Source: Acidobacteriaceae bacterium (GTDB lineage: Bacteria; Acidobacteriota; Terriglobia; Terriglobales; Acidobacteriaceae). Taken from it: a DNA stretch of 60,764 nt. This document shows, piece by piece, positions 7,566-15,556 of the stretch. Every line of letters starts with the position of its first letter. Positions within the stretch are counted from its first letter, which is position 1. The position numbers and the translations under genes are program-made. Under the pieces are notes generated by a model. That model was given only the letters and a program-made list of their open reading frames with translations, was not told the origin of the DNA and searched no databases. The stretch is taken from contig PLIO01000068.1 in the NCBI GenBank assembly GCA_003140075.1, positions 72,239-133,002 on the forward strand. Reading direction: 5' to 3'.

Positions 7566-9437
7566 TCACTCGGTTAACAACGTGCGCGCCTCCCACAATT
7601 CGGGAAAGAATTTCTTGTCGAGGGTCAGCTTCAGGTAGGACGCTCCCGTGCTTCCCCCTGTGCCCATGCGGATGCCGATAATGCGCTCGACCAGTTGAAT
7701 ATGACGCAAACGCCAGCTCACCACAAGTTCGTCAAACTCCGTCAGCCGCTCGCATACGTCAATCCAATCGCGGTGATGATGCTCATCCTTATAGAGTTCG
7801 TGGACTGCGCGGGCCCGAGCCTCGAAACGCTCCCTGTCGGTCGTGCCGTCGGCCGCGGGTGCGAGCTTACCCATCGCCTGCAAAGCTCCAAAGAAAACGT
7901 CGTGCAGCGAGGGTTCCTCCAACCGGCGCTTCAGACTCGCATAAGCCTCCGGAGTGGGCCGGTGATAGCGCAGCATCTTCTCGTCTTTCAATCCGCATAA
8001 GAACTCGATCTCGCGAAACTGCTCGGACTGAAATCCGCTGGCGGGCTCCAGTAGTCCGCGAAAGGCGAGAAAATGCGTGGGCAGCATGGTTTCCAGAATC
8101 GTGAACTGCTCAACCAGCACCCGGGTGATCTCCGTGCAACGGCGCAGCAATCGCGCCGCCTCATACACCTCGTCGTGCGATTGCGGCGCCACTCCCGCCT
8201 TTCGCAAATTCGCGACTACAGCGTCGAGGTCGTGCAGCAATTCCTTGAACCACAGCTCGTAGGTCTGATGCACAAGGATGAAGAGCAATTCGTCGTGATG
8301 TGGTGGTAATGACTGCGGCTGCTGCAACTCCAACAGCTCCGGAACCTTCAGATAAGAGCTGTACGTGAGCCGTCCGGGCTCGGGCGGGAGGGGCGACGAA
8401 GCAAGAGCTGCCCCCGAACGCTCGTTCCCGGTTTCGCGCGTCTCGCGTTCGATTTCCAGAAACCGTGCCGCATTTCCACTCAGCAGCTTGGCTTTCGTAT
8501 GCTGCGGCAAATTGCTCTGGCGGATTAAGGAGCCTACGCGCTCTTCGCCCAGCGGAAAAGGATAGTCCGAACCCAGCATCACCTGATCCGCTCCCATCGT
8601 TCCGACAAGGAATTGCAGCGATCGCTGGTCGAACACTGCGGAGTCGACATAGAAGCGGTTGAGATAGTGGCTGGGTGGATATTGGCAGTCCCCGCGCGCA
8701 ACCGGATGATGATGCCACGCATTTTCCAGTCGCCCGAGCAAAAACGCGAAACTCCCGCCGCCGTGCGCGAAGCAAATGCGGAGCGTGCTCGGCAGCCGGT
8801 CAAACGCTCCGCTCAGAATCAGCGCTACCACGGAGAGCTGCGTTTCCGCCGGCATACCGACCGTCCACGGCATCATGTACTTCGGCATGCGATCTCGCCC
8901 AAACATTTCCCAAGGATGGACGAGCACCGCCGCGCCCTGATCCGCGCAGTGATGCAGAAACGTGACAATCCCCGGATCATCCAGATCTTTGCTGCCGACG
9001 TGATTGCCAATTTGTACACCCAGATGTCCTGACTGCATGCAGCGCGTCAGTTCCTTGCAAGCCACGTCAATATCCTGCAACGGCACCTGGCAAAACGATT
9101 TCAACCTGCCTCTCCCTCGGCTGCAAAGCTCGAGCGCGGCATCGTTGAACGACTGTGCGCAATCGAGCGCATGTTCTACCGGCCGCTCATACGCGAAAAG
9201 CACCGGCGTGGCAGAAATGACCTGCACGTCAACGCCGTCGCGGTCCATTTCCCGCAGCCGAACTTCCGGATCCCAACATGCCGAATAAATATGGCGGAAA
9301 AATCGGTCGCCGATCATGATGTCCGCTTTCCCCGGCTCGGAGTGTTTGATCCAGGGCCAATTCGGCGTGCCGTAGCGCGCAGCGAGGTCGGGCCACGAGC
9401 TGGGGAAAAAGTGGTTATGAATATCGATGACTTGCAT
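7566..9437 (-). CDS. Fusion of ACMS decarboxylase (N) and tryptophan 2,3-dioxygenase (C)
   Basis: A single uninterrupted 623-codon frame encodes two kynurenine-pathway enzymes. Residues 1-330 form an amidohydrolase of the 2-amino-3-carboxymuconate-6-semialdehyde decarboxylase type. Its metal ligands are visible: IHNHFFP (His7, His9), VLVHPW (His174), FAHGGGSF (His225) and GSDYPF (Asp291). Residues 331-357 are a polar, Pro/Gly/Ala-rich linker. Residues 358-623 form a haem-dependent tryptophan 2,3-dioxygenase with HHDELLFILVHQTYELWF (380-397), RYHRPTPEAY near 490, the proximal haem histidine in RHIQLVERIIG (His579) and GTGGSTG (592-598). No Met lies near the junction, so an independent TDO start is unlikely. 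The ATG at 9437 is 3 nt after the haaO stop. The two enzymes are normally separate and act at the first and the sixth step of the pathway. Confidence 0.92.
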   Translation of the reverse strand: MQVIDIHNHFFPSSWPDLAARYGTPNWPWIKHSEPGKADIMIGDRFFRHIYSACWDPEVRLREMDRDGVDVQVISATPVLFAYERPVEHALDCAQSFNDAALELCSRGRGRLKSFCQVPLQDIDVACKELTRCMQSGHLGVQIGNHVGSKDLDDPGIVTFLHHCADQGAAVLVHPWEMFGRDRMPKYMMPWTVGMPAETQLSVVALILSGAFDRLPSTLRICFAHGGGSFAFLLGRLENAWHHHPVARGDCQYPPSHYLNRFYVDSAVFDQRSLQFLVGTMGADQVMLGSDYPFPLGEERVGSLIRQSNLPQHTKAKLLSGNAARFLEIERETRETGNERSGAALASSPLPPEPGRLTYSSYLKVPELLELQQPQSLPPHHDELLFILVHQTYELWFKELLHDLDAVVANLRKAGVAPQSHDEVYEAARLLRRCTEITRVLVEQFTILETMLPTHFLAFRGLLEPASGFQSEQFREIEFLCGLKDEKMLRYHRPTPEAYASLKRRLEEPSLHDVFFGALQAMGKLAPAADGTTDRERFEARARAVHELYKDEHHHRDWIDVCERLTEFDELVVSWRLRHIQLVERIIGIRMGTGGSTGASYLKLTLDKKFFPELWEARTLLTE

Positions 9438-9440
9438 GTT

Positions 9441-9968
9441 TTACTTGCCCGGGTGGATCGTGCCGCAGTGTTTGCATTTCCGCCGGCTCTCGGTCGAATA
9501 AAACTGATCGAACAGAGGCGGCAGATCCTTGACAATGCTCTTCAGCTTCACTTCCGCGCGATAGATCAACTGGTGGCAGTTGGGGCAGTACCATTCAAAG
9601 GCATCCAGAGAGCCCTCGGGGCGCGGCACTTCAACAACTACGCCGATGGTATCAGCGGGCCGCTGCGGGGAATGACGCATGTGCTTGGGCAGGAGAAATA
9701 TCTCGCCTTCTTTGACCGGTATTTCCAGCGGAGGTTTTCCGGGCGTTTCCATGATGCGCAGGGAGATATTGCCCTTTAACTGATAGAAGAATTCCTCCGT
9801 CGGATCGTCGTGATAGTCGCGCCTCTGGTTCGGCCCACCGACCACGGTCACCATCATCTCGCCATCTTCCCACACCTGCGCGTTGCCCACCGGAGGTTTG
9901 AGCTTCTCTTTGTTCTCCTCGATCCACGCCTGAAAGTTGAAAGCTTTCAGATTCTTGATGGACGCCAT
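9441..9968 (-). CDS. haaO: 3-hydroxyanthranilate 3,4-dioxygenase
   Basis: Non-haem iron cupin that opens the ring of 3-hydroxyanthranilate to 2-amino-3-carboxymuconate-6-semialdehyde, the substrate of the ACMSD half of the next gene. It has 175 residues. The iron-ligand motif YHDDPTEEFFYQLKG (His53, Glu59) and KHMRHSPQRP (second His about 99) are present. The bacterial/fungal C-terminal rubredoxin-like metal site is complete: YCPNC (Cys128, Cys131) and CKHC (Cys165, Cys168). The ATG at 9968 lies 8 nt after the stop of the deaminase gene. The spacing to the following gene is 3 nt. Identification is firm. Confidence 0.95.
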   Translation of the reverse strand: MASIKNLKAFNFQAWIEENKEKLKPPVGNAQVWEDGEMMVTVVGGPNQRRDYHDDPTEEFFYQLKGNISLRIMETPGKPPLEIPVKEGEIFLLPKHMRHSPQRPADTIGVVVEVPRPEGSLDAFEWYCPNCHQLIYRAEVKLKSIVKDLPPLFDQFYSTESRRKCKHCGTIHPGK

Positions 9969-9976
9969 CGCGACTC

Positions 9977-10405
9977 CTATTTCAGCGGTTTATAAGCTGT
10001 GGCTTTAATCTCAATGAGCAAGTGCGGATGCGGCAACTGATGCACGGCCACCGTCGTTCTTGCCGGACCATCGTATCCGAAGAATTCGCCATACACATCG
10101 TTGTACCCGGCGAAATCGTTCATGTTTACCAGATGCGTTGAAACCTCGACCACATCCTCCAGTTGCGCTCCGGCACTCTGCAGAATGTCGCGAATGTTCT
10201 CGATCACCGCGCGCGTTTGCACGCGGATGTCGAGCCGTGTGGTCCCCAACGAATCGACTTCGGCGCCGGAAATTGTGTTGTCCGCGCGGCGCGCGCTGGT
10301 TCCGGACACAAACAAAAAGTCACCGGCTCGCTTGACGTGCGGATACTTGCCGCGCGGCTTCGCTTTTCCCTCGACAACCCTGCTCTCTGTTCCGCCGGTC
10401 TTCAT
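9977..10405 (-). CDS. amnD: 2-aminomuconate deaminase (RidA/YjgF family)
   Basis: Small RidA-fold protein of 142 residues. In this operon it should hydrolyse 2-aminomuconate to 4-oxalocrotonate and ammonia. It has the family blocks [38 protein letters not shown] and [23 protein letters not shown], the last with the conserved Arg/Glu region of RidA trimers. The specific call rests on context, between an aminomuconate-semialdehyde dehydrogenase and haaO, and on the likeness to NbaF/AmnD. A generic imine deaminase is the alternative. I use ATG 10405, preceded by AGGA at a short spacing. An upstream in-frame start would run into the preceding gene. Confidence 0.83.
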   Translation of the reverse strand: MKTGGTESRVVEGKAKPRGKYPHVKRAGDFLFVSGTSARRADNTISGAEVDSLGTTRLDIRVQTRAVIENIRDILQSAGAQLEDVVEVSTHLVNMNDFAGYNDVYGEFFGYDGPARTTVAVHQLPHPHLLIEIKATAYKPLK

Positions 10406-10434
10406 CGTTCCTGTTTTGTGCAAAACCACAAGTC

Positions 10435-11889
10435 TTACAGCCGAATGCAAATGTTGTTCAGCTCGGAATAGAAGTTCAACGAATGTATTCCGCCTTCGCG
10501 ACCGATGCCGGAAAGGCCCGCTCCGCCGAACGGAGTACGCAGATCACGCAAGAACCAGCAATTGACCCAGGTTATGCCCACATTCATCTGTTGCGCTACG
10601 CGATGACCGCGCTTCAGATTGCCGGTCCAAATCGAGGCCGCGAGTCCGTACTTCGTGTCGTTGGCCATGGCGACGGCTTCTTCTTCCGAATCGAATGGCG
10701 CGATGTGGCAAACCGGCCCAAAGATTTCTTCCTTGACGCACCGCGCCGATTCCGCAAGTCCAGTATAGATGGTTGGCTGCACGTAAAAGCCGTGGTCGCG
10801 GTCGTCGCTAAACGTAGGAACCCCTCCGCCAGTTACAACCGTTGCGCCTTCTTCACGAGCCAGTTGGTAGTAAGAGAGAACTTTCTCTCGATGTTGCGCC
10901 GAAATCAGCGGGCCAAGGTTGGTCTGTTCGTCGTTCGGCCAGCCCGAGTGCAGGCTCCCAGCTTTCTGTTTCAGAGCTTCCACAAATGCGACGAAGATCT
11001 GTCGCTCCACATACACGCGCTCTGCGCAAAGGCAGACTTGCCCTGTATTCAAAAACACAGCGTCGGACAGCCCGCTGACCGCTTCTTCAAAATTACAATC
11101 CGCGAAGACAATCGCCGCATTCTTTCCACCCAGTTCAAACGACACCGGTTTCACCGTGGGCGCCACGGCCCTCATGATAGCGGCCCCGGTTCTCGATTCG
11201 CCGGTAAAGGTGATCGCATCGACATCAGGATGCTGCGTAAGAAACTCTCCTGCCGATCCAGGCCCGAAGCCATGCACCACGTTATAGACGCCATTCGGAA
11301 TTCCTGCGTCCTGCATCGCCTCGGCGAGGAGCGTCGCGGTGGCTGGAGTTTCTTCCGAAGGTTTGACCACCACGGCGTTCCCGCATGCCAGCGCAGGCGC
11401 AACTTTCCAGGTGAGCAATAGCAAAGGCAGGTTCCACGGCGTGATCACGCCCACTACACCGAGCGGCTTGCGCACCGCGTAGTTCAGAGCATTTGTTCCG
11501 TCGGGAGTCTCCGTCTGAAAAGATTCCAGTCCGGACATTTTCACTAAATCGGCGAAGACGCGAAAATTCGTTGCCGCACGAGGGACATCGAGCTTCGAAG
11601 CCAGAGAGATCGGTTTGCCCGTGTCTGCGACTTCGGCCTGAACGAAGCAATCGAAGCGCTTCTCGATCACATCCGCAACCCGGTGCAATCGTGCCGCGCG
11701 TTCGCGGACTCCAATCCGACCCCATTCTCCGCGCAACGAACACCGAGCCGCGCCCACGGCCTCGTCCACTTGTGACGCGTCGGCCTCGGTCACCTGTGCG
11801 ATCACCGTCCCGTCCGAGGGATTCACGTCCGCAAACTCGCACTTCCCAGACGCAAAGCGGCCATCGATATAATTTTGGACTATCTTCAC
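10435..11889 (-). CDS. amnC: 2-aminomuconate-6-semialdehyde dehydrogenase
   Basis: ALDH-superfamily enzyme oxidising 2-aminomuconate semialdehyde, the product of ACMSD, to 2-aminomuconate with NAD+. It shows [31 protein letters not shown], the Glu segment [12 protein letters not shown], the Cys segment [24 protein letters not shown] and [15 protein letters not shown]. This pattern is that of the hydroxymuconic/aminomuconic semialdehyde dehydrogenases (XylG/NbaE) rather than of general ALDHs. I take GTG 11889 ([12 protein letters not shown], 484 residues), which gives the family's usual N-terminus; TTG 11913 is an alternative. It is the first kynurenine gene, 67 bp after the rfbD stop with no terminator visible between. 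Confidence 0.88.
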   Translation of the reverse strand: MKIVQNYIDGRFASGKCEFADVNPSDGTVIAQVTEADASQVDEAVGAARCSLRGEWGRIGVRERAARLHRVADVIEKRFDCFVQAEVADTGKPISLASKLDVPRAATNFRVFADLVKMSGLESFQTETPDGTNALNYAVRKPLGVVGVITPWNLPLLLLTWKVAPALACGNAVVVKPSEETPATATLLAEAMQDAGIPNGVYNVVHGFGPGSAGEFLTQHPDVDAITFTGESRTGAAIMRAVAPTVKPVSFELGGKNAAIVFADCNFEEAVSGLSDAVFLNTGQVCLCAERVYVERQIFVAFVEALKQKAGSLHSGWPNDEQTNLGPLISAQHREKVLSYYQLAREEGATVVTGGGVPTFSDDRDHGFYVQPTIYTGLAESARCVKEEIFGPVCHIAPFDSEEEAVAMANDTKYGLAASIWTGNLKRGHRVAQQMNVGITWVNCWFLRDLRTPFGGAGLSGIGREGGIHSLNFYSELNNICIRL

Positions 11890-11956
11890 GAGACACCCAG
11901 GCGGGCTCGGCAATCGTAGCAGGCGGGAAGGAAGGGAAGCAATGAGGCGGTAACGG

Positions 11957-12793
11957 TTAACTCAGTCTCTGCTCCAGATAGCGCCGCAGTGCATCGCGCC
12001 AGGAGGGCGCTTCAATTCCCAGGGATTGCAGGCTGGCCAGCGACAAAACCGAATATGCCGGTCGAGGCGCGGGTCGCGCCATTTGCTGACTGCTTACCGG
12101 CCGCACGGTTGTGGCAAGCCCCGCTCTCCGGACGATCTCTTGCGCAAACTCAAACCAGGTGCAATCGCCAGCGCCAGTCACGTGGACAATTCCGCTCGCT
12201 TTTTTCCGGCATAGTTGAGTGATCGCCCGCGCCAGATCGACCGCATACGTTGGACAACCGCGCTGGTCATTGACCACGTCGAGCGCGGGACGGCTGGTGG
12301 CCAGCTTCAAGATCGTGTCGGGAAAACATTTGCCGCCTATTCCAAACAGCCAAGAGGTTCTGGCGACGCAACAATCCGGCATCAACTCCAGCAGCTTGAT
12401 CTCACCTTCCGCCTTGGTCCGTCCGTAGACGCTCTGCGGATTGCGCGCATCTCCAGTTTCGTACGGCGTGGTATTTTTCCCATCGAACACGTAATCGGAG
12501 CTGAGGAAGACCAACTTCGCTCCCACTCCTTTCGCTGCCGCCGCGACATTCACCGCGCCGTCGCGATTCGCTGCAAAAGCCAGGTCGGGATTACTTTCGC
12601 ATCCGTCCACATCGGTATAAGCTGCGGCCAGCACGACCCATTCCGGACGCGTTTCCTGCACTACCTGTTGCACCCGCTTCGCATCGCGAATGTCCGCATC
12701 GCGCGAACCGAGCCCGATCACGGCGTCGCCGCTCCATTCGCGCATGAGCGCCTTGCCCAGCAGGCCGGAGGCGCCAAAAATCGTCACTCGCAT
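11957..12793 (-). CDS. rfbD: dTDP-4-dehydrorhamnose reductase
   Basis: Last step of dTDP-L-rhamnose synthesis (NADPH reduction). It is a 278-residue short-chain dehydrogenase of the extended type with an N-terminal Rossmann motif GASGLLGKAL (8-17). SSDYVFDGKNTTPY and the catalytic YGRTKAEGE (Tyr-x-x-x-Lys, about 127-135) follow. RTSWLFG and the substrate segment TGAGDCTWFEFAQEI are also present. ATG 12793 lies 6 bp after rfbC. It completes the rfbB-A-C-D set, all in one direction. The family name in some genomes is rmlD. Confidence 0.95.
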   Translation of the reverse strand: MRVTIFGASGLLGKALMREWSGDAVIGLGSRDADIRDAKRVQQVVQETRPEWVVLAAAYTDVDGCESNPDLAFAANRDGAVNVAAAAKGVGAKLVFLSSDYVFDGKNTTPYETGDARNPQSVYGRTKAEGEIKLLELMPDCCVARTSWLFGIGGKCFPDTILKLATSRPALDVVNDQRGCPTYAVDLARAITQLCRKKASGIVHVTGAGDCTWFEFAQEIVRRAGLATTVRPVSSQQMARPAPRPAYSVLSLASLQSLGIEAPSWRDALRRYLEQRLS

Positions 12794-12799
12794 GGTGAT

Positions 12800-13381
12800 T
12801 TAGCCGTAACTCTCGGCGTCGCGGAATGCCACGCCCCGCTGGTCCTTTGCCGATACGATGGGTTCGCCGTCCAACTCCCAGTTGATCTTAAGCTGGGGAT
12901 CGTTCCAGGCGAGTGTGCGTTCGTGCTCAGGCGCGTAGAAATCGGTCGCCTTGTAAAGCACGTGGGCTTTGTCCGAAATCACTCGAAATCCGTGCGCGAA
13001 ACCGGGGGGGATCCACAACATGCGTTTATTCTCACCCGACAATCGCACCGCGTCCCAGCGCCCAAAGGTGGGAGCACTCCGACGCATGTCCACTGCGACG
13101 TCTAGAATCTCCCCGTCGGCGACGCGCACCAGTTTTCCCTGCGGATGCCTTATCTGATAGTGCAAGCCTCGCAGAACGTTGCGCGAGGAGCAGGAATGAT
13201 TATCCTGCACAAAACTCTCGGCGATTCCCGCCTCCGCCATGATTTGCTGGTTGTAGCTCTCGAAGAAAAACCCGCGCTCGTCCCCGAAGACCCTAGGTTC
13301 GAGTGCGAATACGCCGGGCAGCGCTGTCGGAATTTTCTTGAGAGCGTTCATCGCGGACCGCGTGGCTTGAGCTGATTCCAT
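12800..13381 (-). CDS. rfbC: dTDP-4-dehydrorhamnose 3,5-epimerase
   Basis: Cupin-fold epimerase converting dTDP-4-dehydro-6-deoxyglucose to dTDP-4-dehydrorhamnose. In 193 residues it shows EPRVFGDERGFFFESYN, FVQDNHSCSSRNVLRGLHYQ with the catalytic-site histidine, KLVRVADGEILDVAVDMR, and the IPPGFAHGF and DFYAPEHERTLAWNDP blocks. The ATG at 13381 shares its A with the rfbA stop (TGATG), strong evidence for this start and for translational coupling. A second Met 11 codons later is less likely for that reason. Usually called rmlC elsewhere. Confidence 0.95.
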   Translation of the reverse strand: MESAQATRSAMNALKKIPTALPGVFALEPRVFGDERGFFFESYNQQIMAEAGIAESFVQDNHSCSSRNVLRGLHYQIRHPQGKLVRVADGEILDVAVDMRRSAPTFGRWDAVRLSGENKRMLWIPPGFAHGFRVISDKAHVLYKATDFYAPEHERTLAWNDPQLKINWELDGEPIVSAKDQRGVAFRDAESYG

Positions 13382-14280
13382 CAGAATACCTTCTCTCGCA
13401 AAAGTTGCAGCAGGTAAGCGCCGTAACTATTGTTTTTCATCGAATTGCCAATTTTCTCAACCTGCTCCGCGCCGATGTACCCCGAACGGAATGCAATCTC
13501 TTCAGGGCATGCCACCATCAATCCCTGCCTCTTCTCGATCGCTTGAATGTAGTTCGAAGCATCCATCAGCGACTCGTGCGTGCCCGTGTCCAGCCAAGCC
13601 ATACCTCGTCCCATGACGACGACCTCCAACTGCCCGCGCTCCAGGTAGGCCTTGTTTACGTCGGTGATTTCCAACTCACCGCGTGGACTGGGTTTGAGCG
13701 ATTTCGCGATCTTGACGACCTGATCGTCGTAAAAATAAAGTCCGGTGACTGCGTAACGCGATTTCGGCTTGCTGGGTTTTTCTTCGATGCTGAGCGCACG
13801 TCCCGCGCTATCGAATTCCACAACTCCGTAGCGCTCGGGATCGTGTACCGGATATGCAAATACGCGTGCGCCTTCGTGCTTAGCGGCGGCCTCGCGCAAG
13901 TCCTTGGCGAGGTCGTGGCCATAGAAAATATTGTCGCCCAACACCAGCGCGCAAGCGCTGGCTGCGAGAAACGCTTCCCCCACTAAGAACGCCTGCGCGA
14001 TTCCCTCCGGCTTGGGCTGAACTTTGTATTGCAGACGGATGCCAAACTGACTTCCATCACCCAGCAGCGCTTGAAACTTGGCGACGTCCTCCGGAGTGGT
14101 AATAAGAAGGATATCGCGAATCCCCGCCAGCATCAGGGTGCACAGCGGGTAATAAATCATGGGCTTGTTGTAAACCGGGAGCAGGCTTTTGCCCATGGCA
14201 TGGGTAACCGGGTACAAGCGGGTTCCCGACCCTCCCGCCAGAATAATTCCCTTGTAGCTCGTGCTCGAGGTTTGCGTCAT
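13381..14280 (-). CDS. rfbA: Glucose-1-phosphate thymidylyltransferase
   Basis: Couples dTTP to glucose-1-phosphate to give dTDP-glucose, the entry step to dTDP-rhamnose. The nucleotide-binding signature [16 protein letters not shown] follows the N-terminus, then [24 protein letters not shown] and [23 protein letters not shown] and the C-terminal [11 protein letters not shown] match RmlA. I place the start at ATG 14280 (299 residues, near the usual length). A TTG at 14328 overlaps the rfbB stop as TTGA and would add 16 residues with no family match, so it cannot be excluded. Order rfbB-rfbA-rfbC-rfbD. Confidence 0.94.
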   Translation of the reverse strand: MTQTSSTSYKGIILAGGSGTRLYPVTHAMGKSLLPVYNKPMIYYPLCTLMLAGIRDILLITTPEDVAKFQALLGDGSQFGIRLQYKVQPKPEGIAQAFLVGEAFLAASACALVLGDNIFYGHDLAKDLREAAAKHEGARVFAYPVHDPERYGVVEFDSAGRALSIEEKPSKPKSRYAVTGLYFYDDQVVKIAKSLKPSPRGELEITDVNKAYLERGQLEVVVMGRGMAWLDTGTHESLMDASNYIQAIEKRQGLMVACPEEIAFRSGYIGAEQVEKIGNSMKNNSYGAYLLQLLREKVF

Positions 14281-14324
14281 AGGACGATTGCTCTGGGGCT
14301 GCGGCTGGCATTCAACTTCCGCAT

Positions 14325-15389
14325 TCAAGAAGAATAATGCGTTTCAACCCACTGGCGGTAGCTTCCGCTGGTAACGTCTCGTACCCACTCGTCGTTTTCC
14401 AAGTACCACTGGACGGTCTTGCGAATGCCGCTCTCAAATGTCTCCACTGGACGCCATCCCAGTTCACGCTCAATCTTAGTCGCATCCATGGCGTAACGGC
14501 GGTCGTGTCCGGGGCGGTCTTTCACGAAGGTAATCAAGCCGCGGCGCGGCGCACCGCGGCTTCCGGCCATCTCATCCACAATGTCGCAGATCGTTTCCAC
14601 GATGTCGATGTTCCGCTTTTCATTCCAGCCGCCGATGTTGTACGTCTGCCCCACTCGTCCCCGGGCGAGGACAGTTGCGATCGCTTCGCAGTGATCCTCC
14701 ACGTAAAGCCAATCGCGAACATTCTTTCCATCTCCGTAAACGGGAAGCGGTTTACCGTCACTAGCATTCAGGATCACCAGCGGGATTAATTTCTCCGGGA
14801 ACTGAAAGCGCCCATAGTTATTCGAGCAATTCGTGGTCAGCGTGGGCAACCCATAAGTGTGCTGATAGGCGCGCACAAAATGGTCAGAGGCTGCCTTGGA
14901 CGCGGCGTACGGACTATTGGGCGCATAGGGGGTCGTCTCCGAAAAAGCGGGGTCGTTTGGCCCGAGTGAGCCAAACACTTCATCGGTAGAGACGTGCAAG
15001 AAACGGAAGTCAGTTTTCTCCCGCTCGGCTAGGCCGCCCCAATATGTTCGAACCTCTTCCAGAAGCGCGAAGGTTCCATCCACATTCGTGCGAACGAAAT
15101 CCTCTGGTCCGCGGATGGAGCGATCGACGTGGCTCTCGGCGGCAAAATGCACGACGGCCCGCGGCTTGCGGCGCTCCAGTAGTCCCCGCACCAGCCCGCG
15201 GTCTGCAATGTCGCCGTGTACAAACTCATACCTCTGATTCTTTGCGATAGCCTCCAGGTTGTGCAGATTCCCCGCGTAGGTGAGTTTGTCCAGGTTCACC
15301 ACCGAAGCCGAATCCCGCTCGATCCGCTGCAGGACGAAGTTGGACCCGATAAACCCTGCTCCACCCGTGACGAAAATCGTATTTTCCAT
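14325..15389 (-). CDS. rfbB: dTDP-glucose 4,6-dehydratase
   Basis: NAD+-dependent extended SDR enzyme producing dTDP-4-dehydro-6-deoxyglucose. It has 354 residues. [14 protein letters not shown] (about 7-20) is the Rossmann motif; [23 protein letters not shown] and the catalytic [15 protein letters not shown] follow. [17 protein letters not shown] and [16 protein letters not shown] are RmlB hallmarks. The start is ATG 15389. It is the first gene after the terminator at 15.47 kb, so the rfb set probably has its own promoter in the 167-bp gap upstream, where I cannot point to a convincing -35/-10 pair. Confidence 0.95.
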   Translation of the reverse strand: MENTIFVTGGAGFIGSNFVLQRIERDSASVVNLDKLTYAGNLHNLEAIAKNQRYEFVHGDIADRGLVRGLLERRKPRAVVHFAAESHVDRSIRGPEDFVRTNVDGTFALLEEVRTYWGGLAEREKTDFRFLHVSTDEVFGSLGPNDPAFSETTPYAPNSPYAASKAASDHFVRAYQHTYGLPTLTTNCSNNYGRFQFPEKLIPLVILNASDGKPLPVYGDGKNVRDWLYVEDHCEAIATVLARGRVGQTYNIGGWNEKRNIDIVETICDIVDEMAGSRGAPRRGLITFVKDRPGHDRRYAMDATKIERELGWRPVETFESGIRKTVQWYLENDEWVRDVTSGSYRQWVETHYSS

Positions 15390-15465
15390 AGCGTGGAGAT
15401 TGCTCCGGACTCAACTGCGTGAACACCACTTGCCTCGCCGCTGCACATGGGGCGAATGTCAATTG

Positions 15466-15496
15466 TAAACAAAAAGGACGGGATTCACCCCGTCCT
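15466..15496 (-). terminator. Rho-independent terminator at the end of the export/glycosyltransferase operon
   Basis: Read on the minus strand, a perfect 8-bp stem AGGACGGG / CCCGTCCT (positions 15489-15496 with 15475-15482, 6-nt loop) is followed directly by TTTTTGTTT. It sits 60 bp after the double glycosyltransferase and 77 bp before rfbB, and so separates two transcription units. Confidence 0.82.
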
Positions 15497-15556
15497 CTGT
15501 TGGTGCATTCGGTTCTGTGTGAGCTAGCACATCTTGTGGAGCAGCCACTGAGACCA

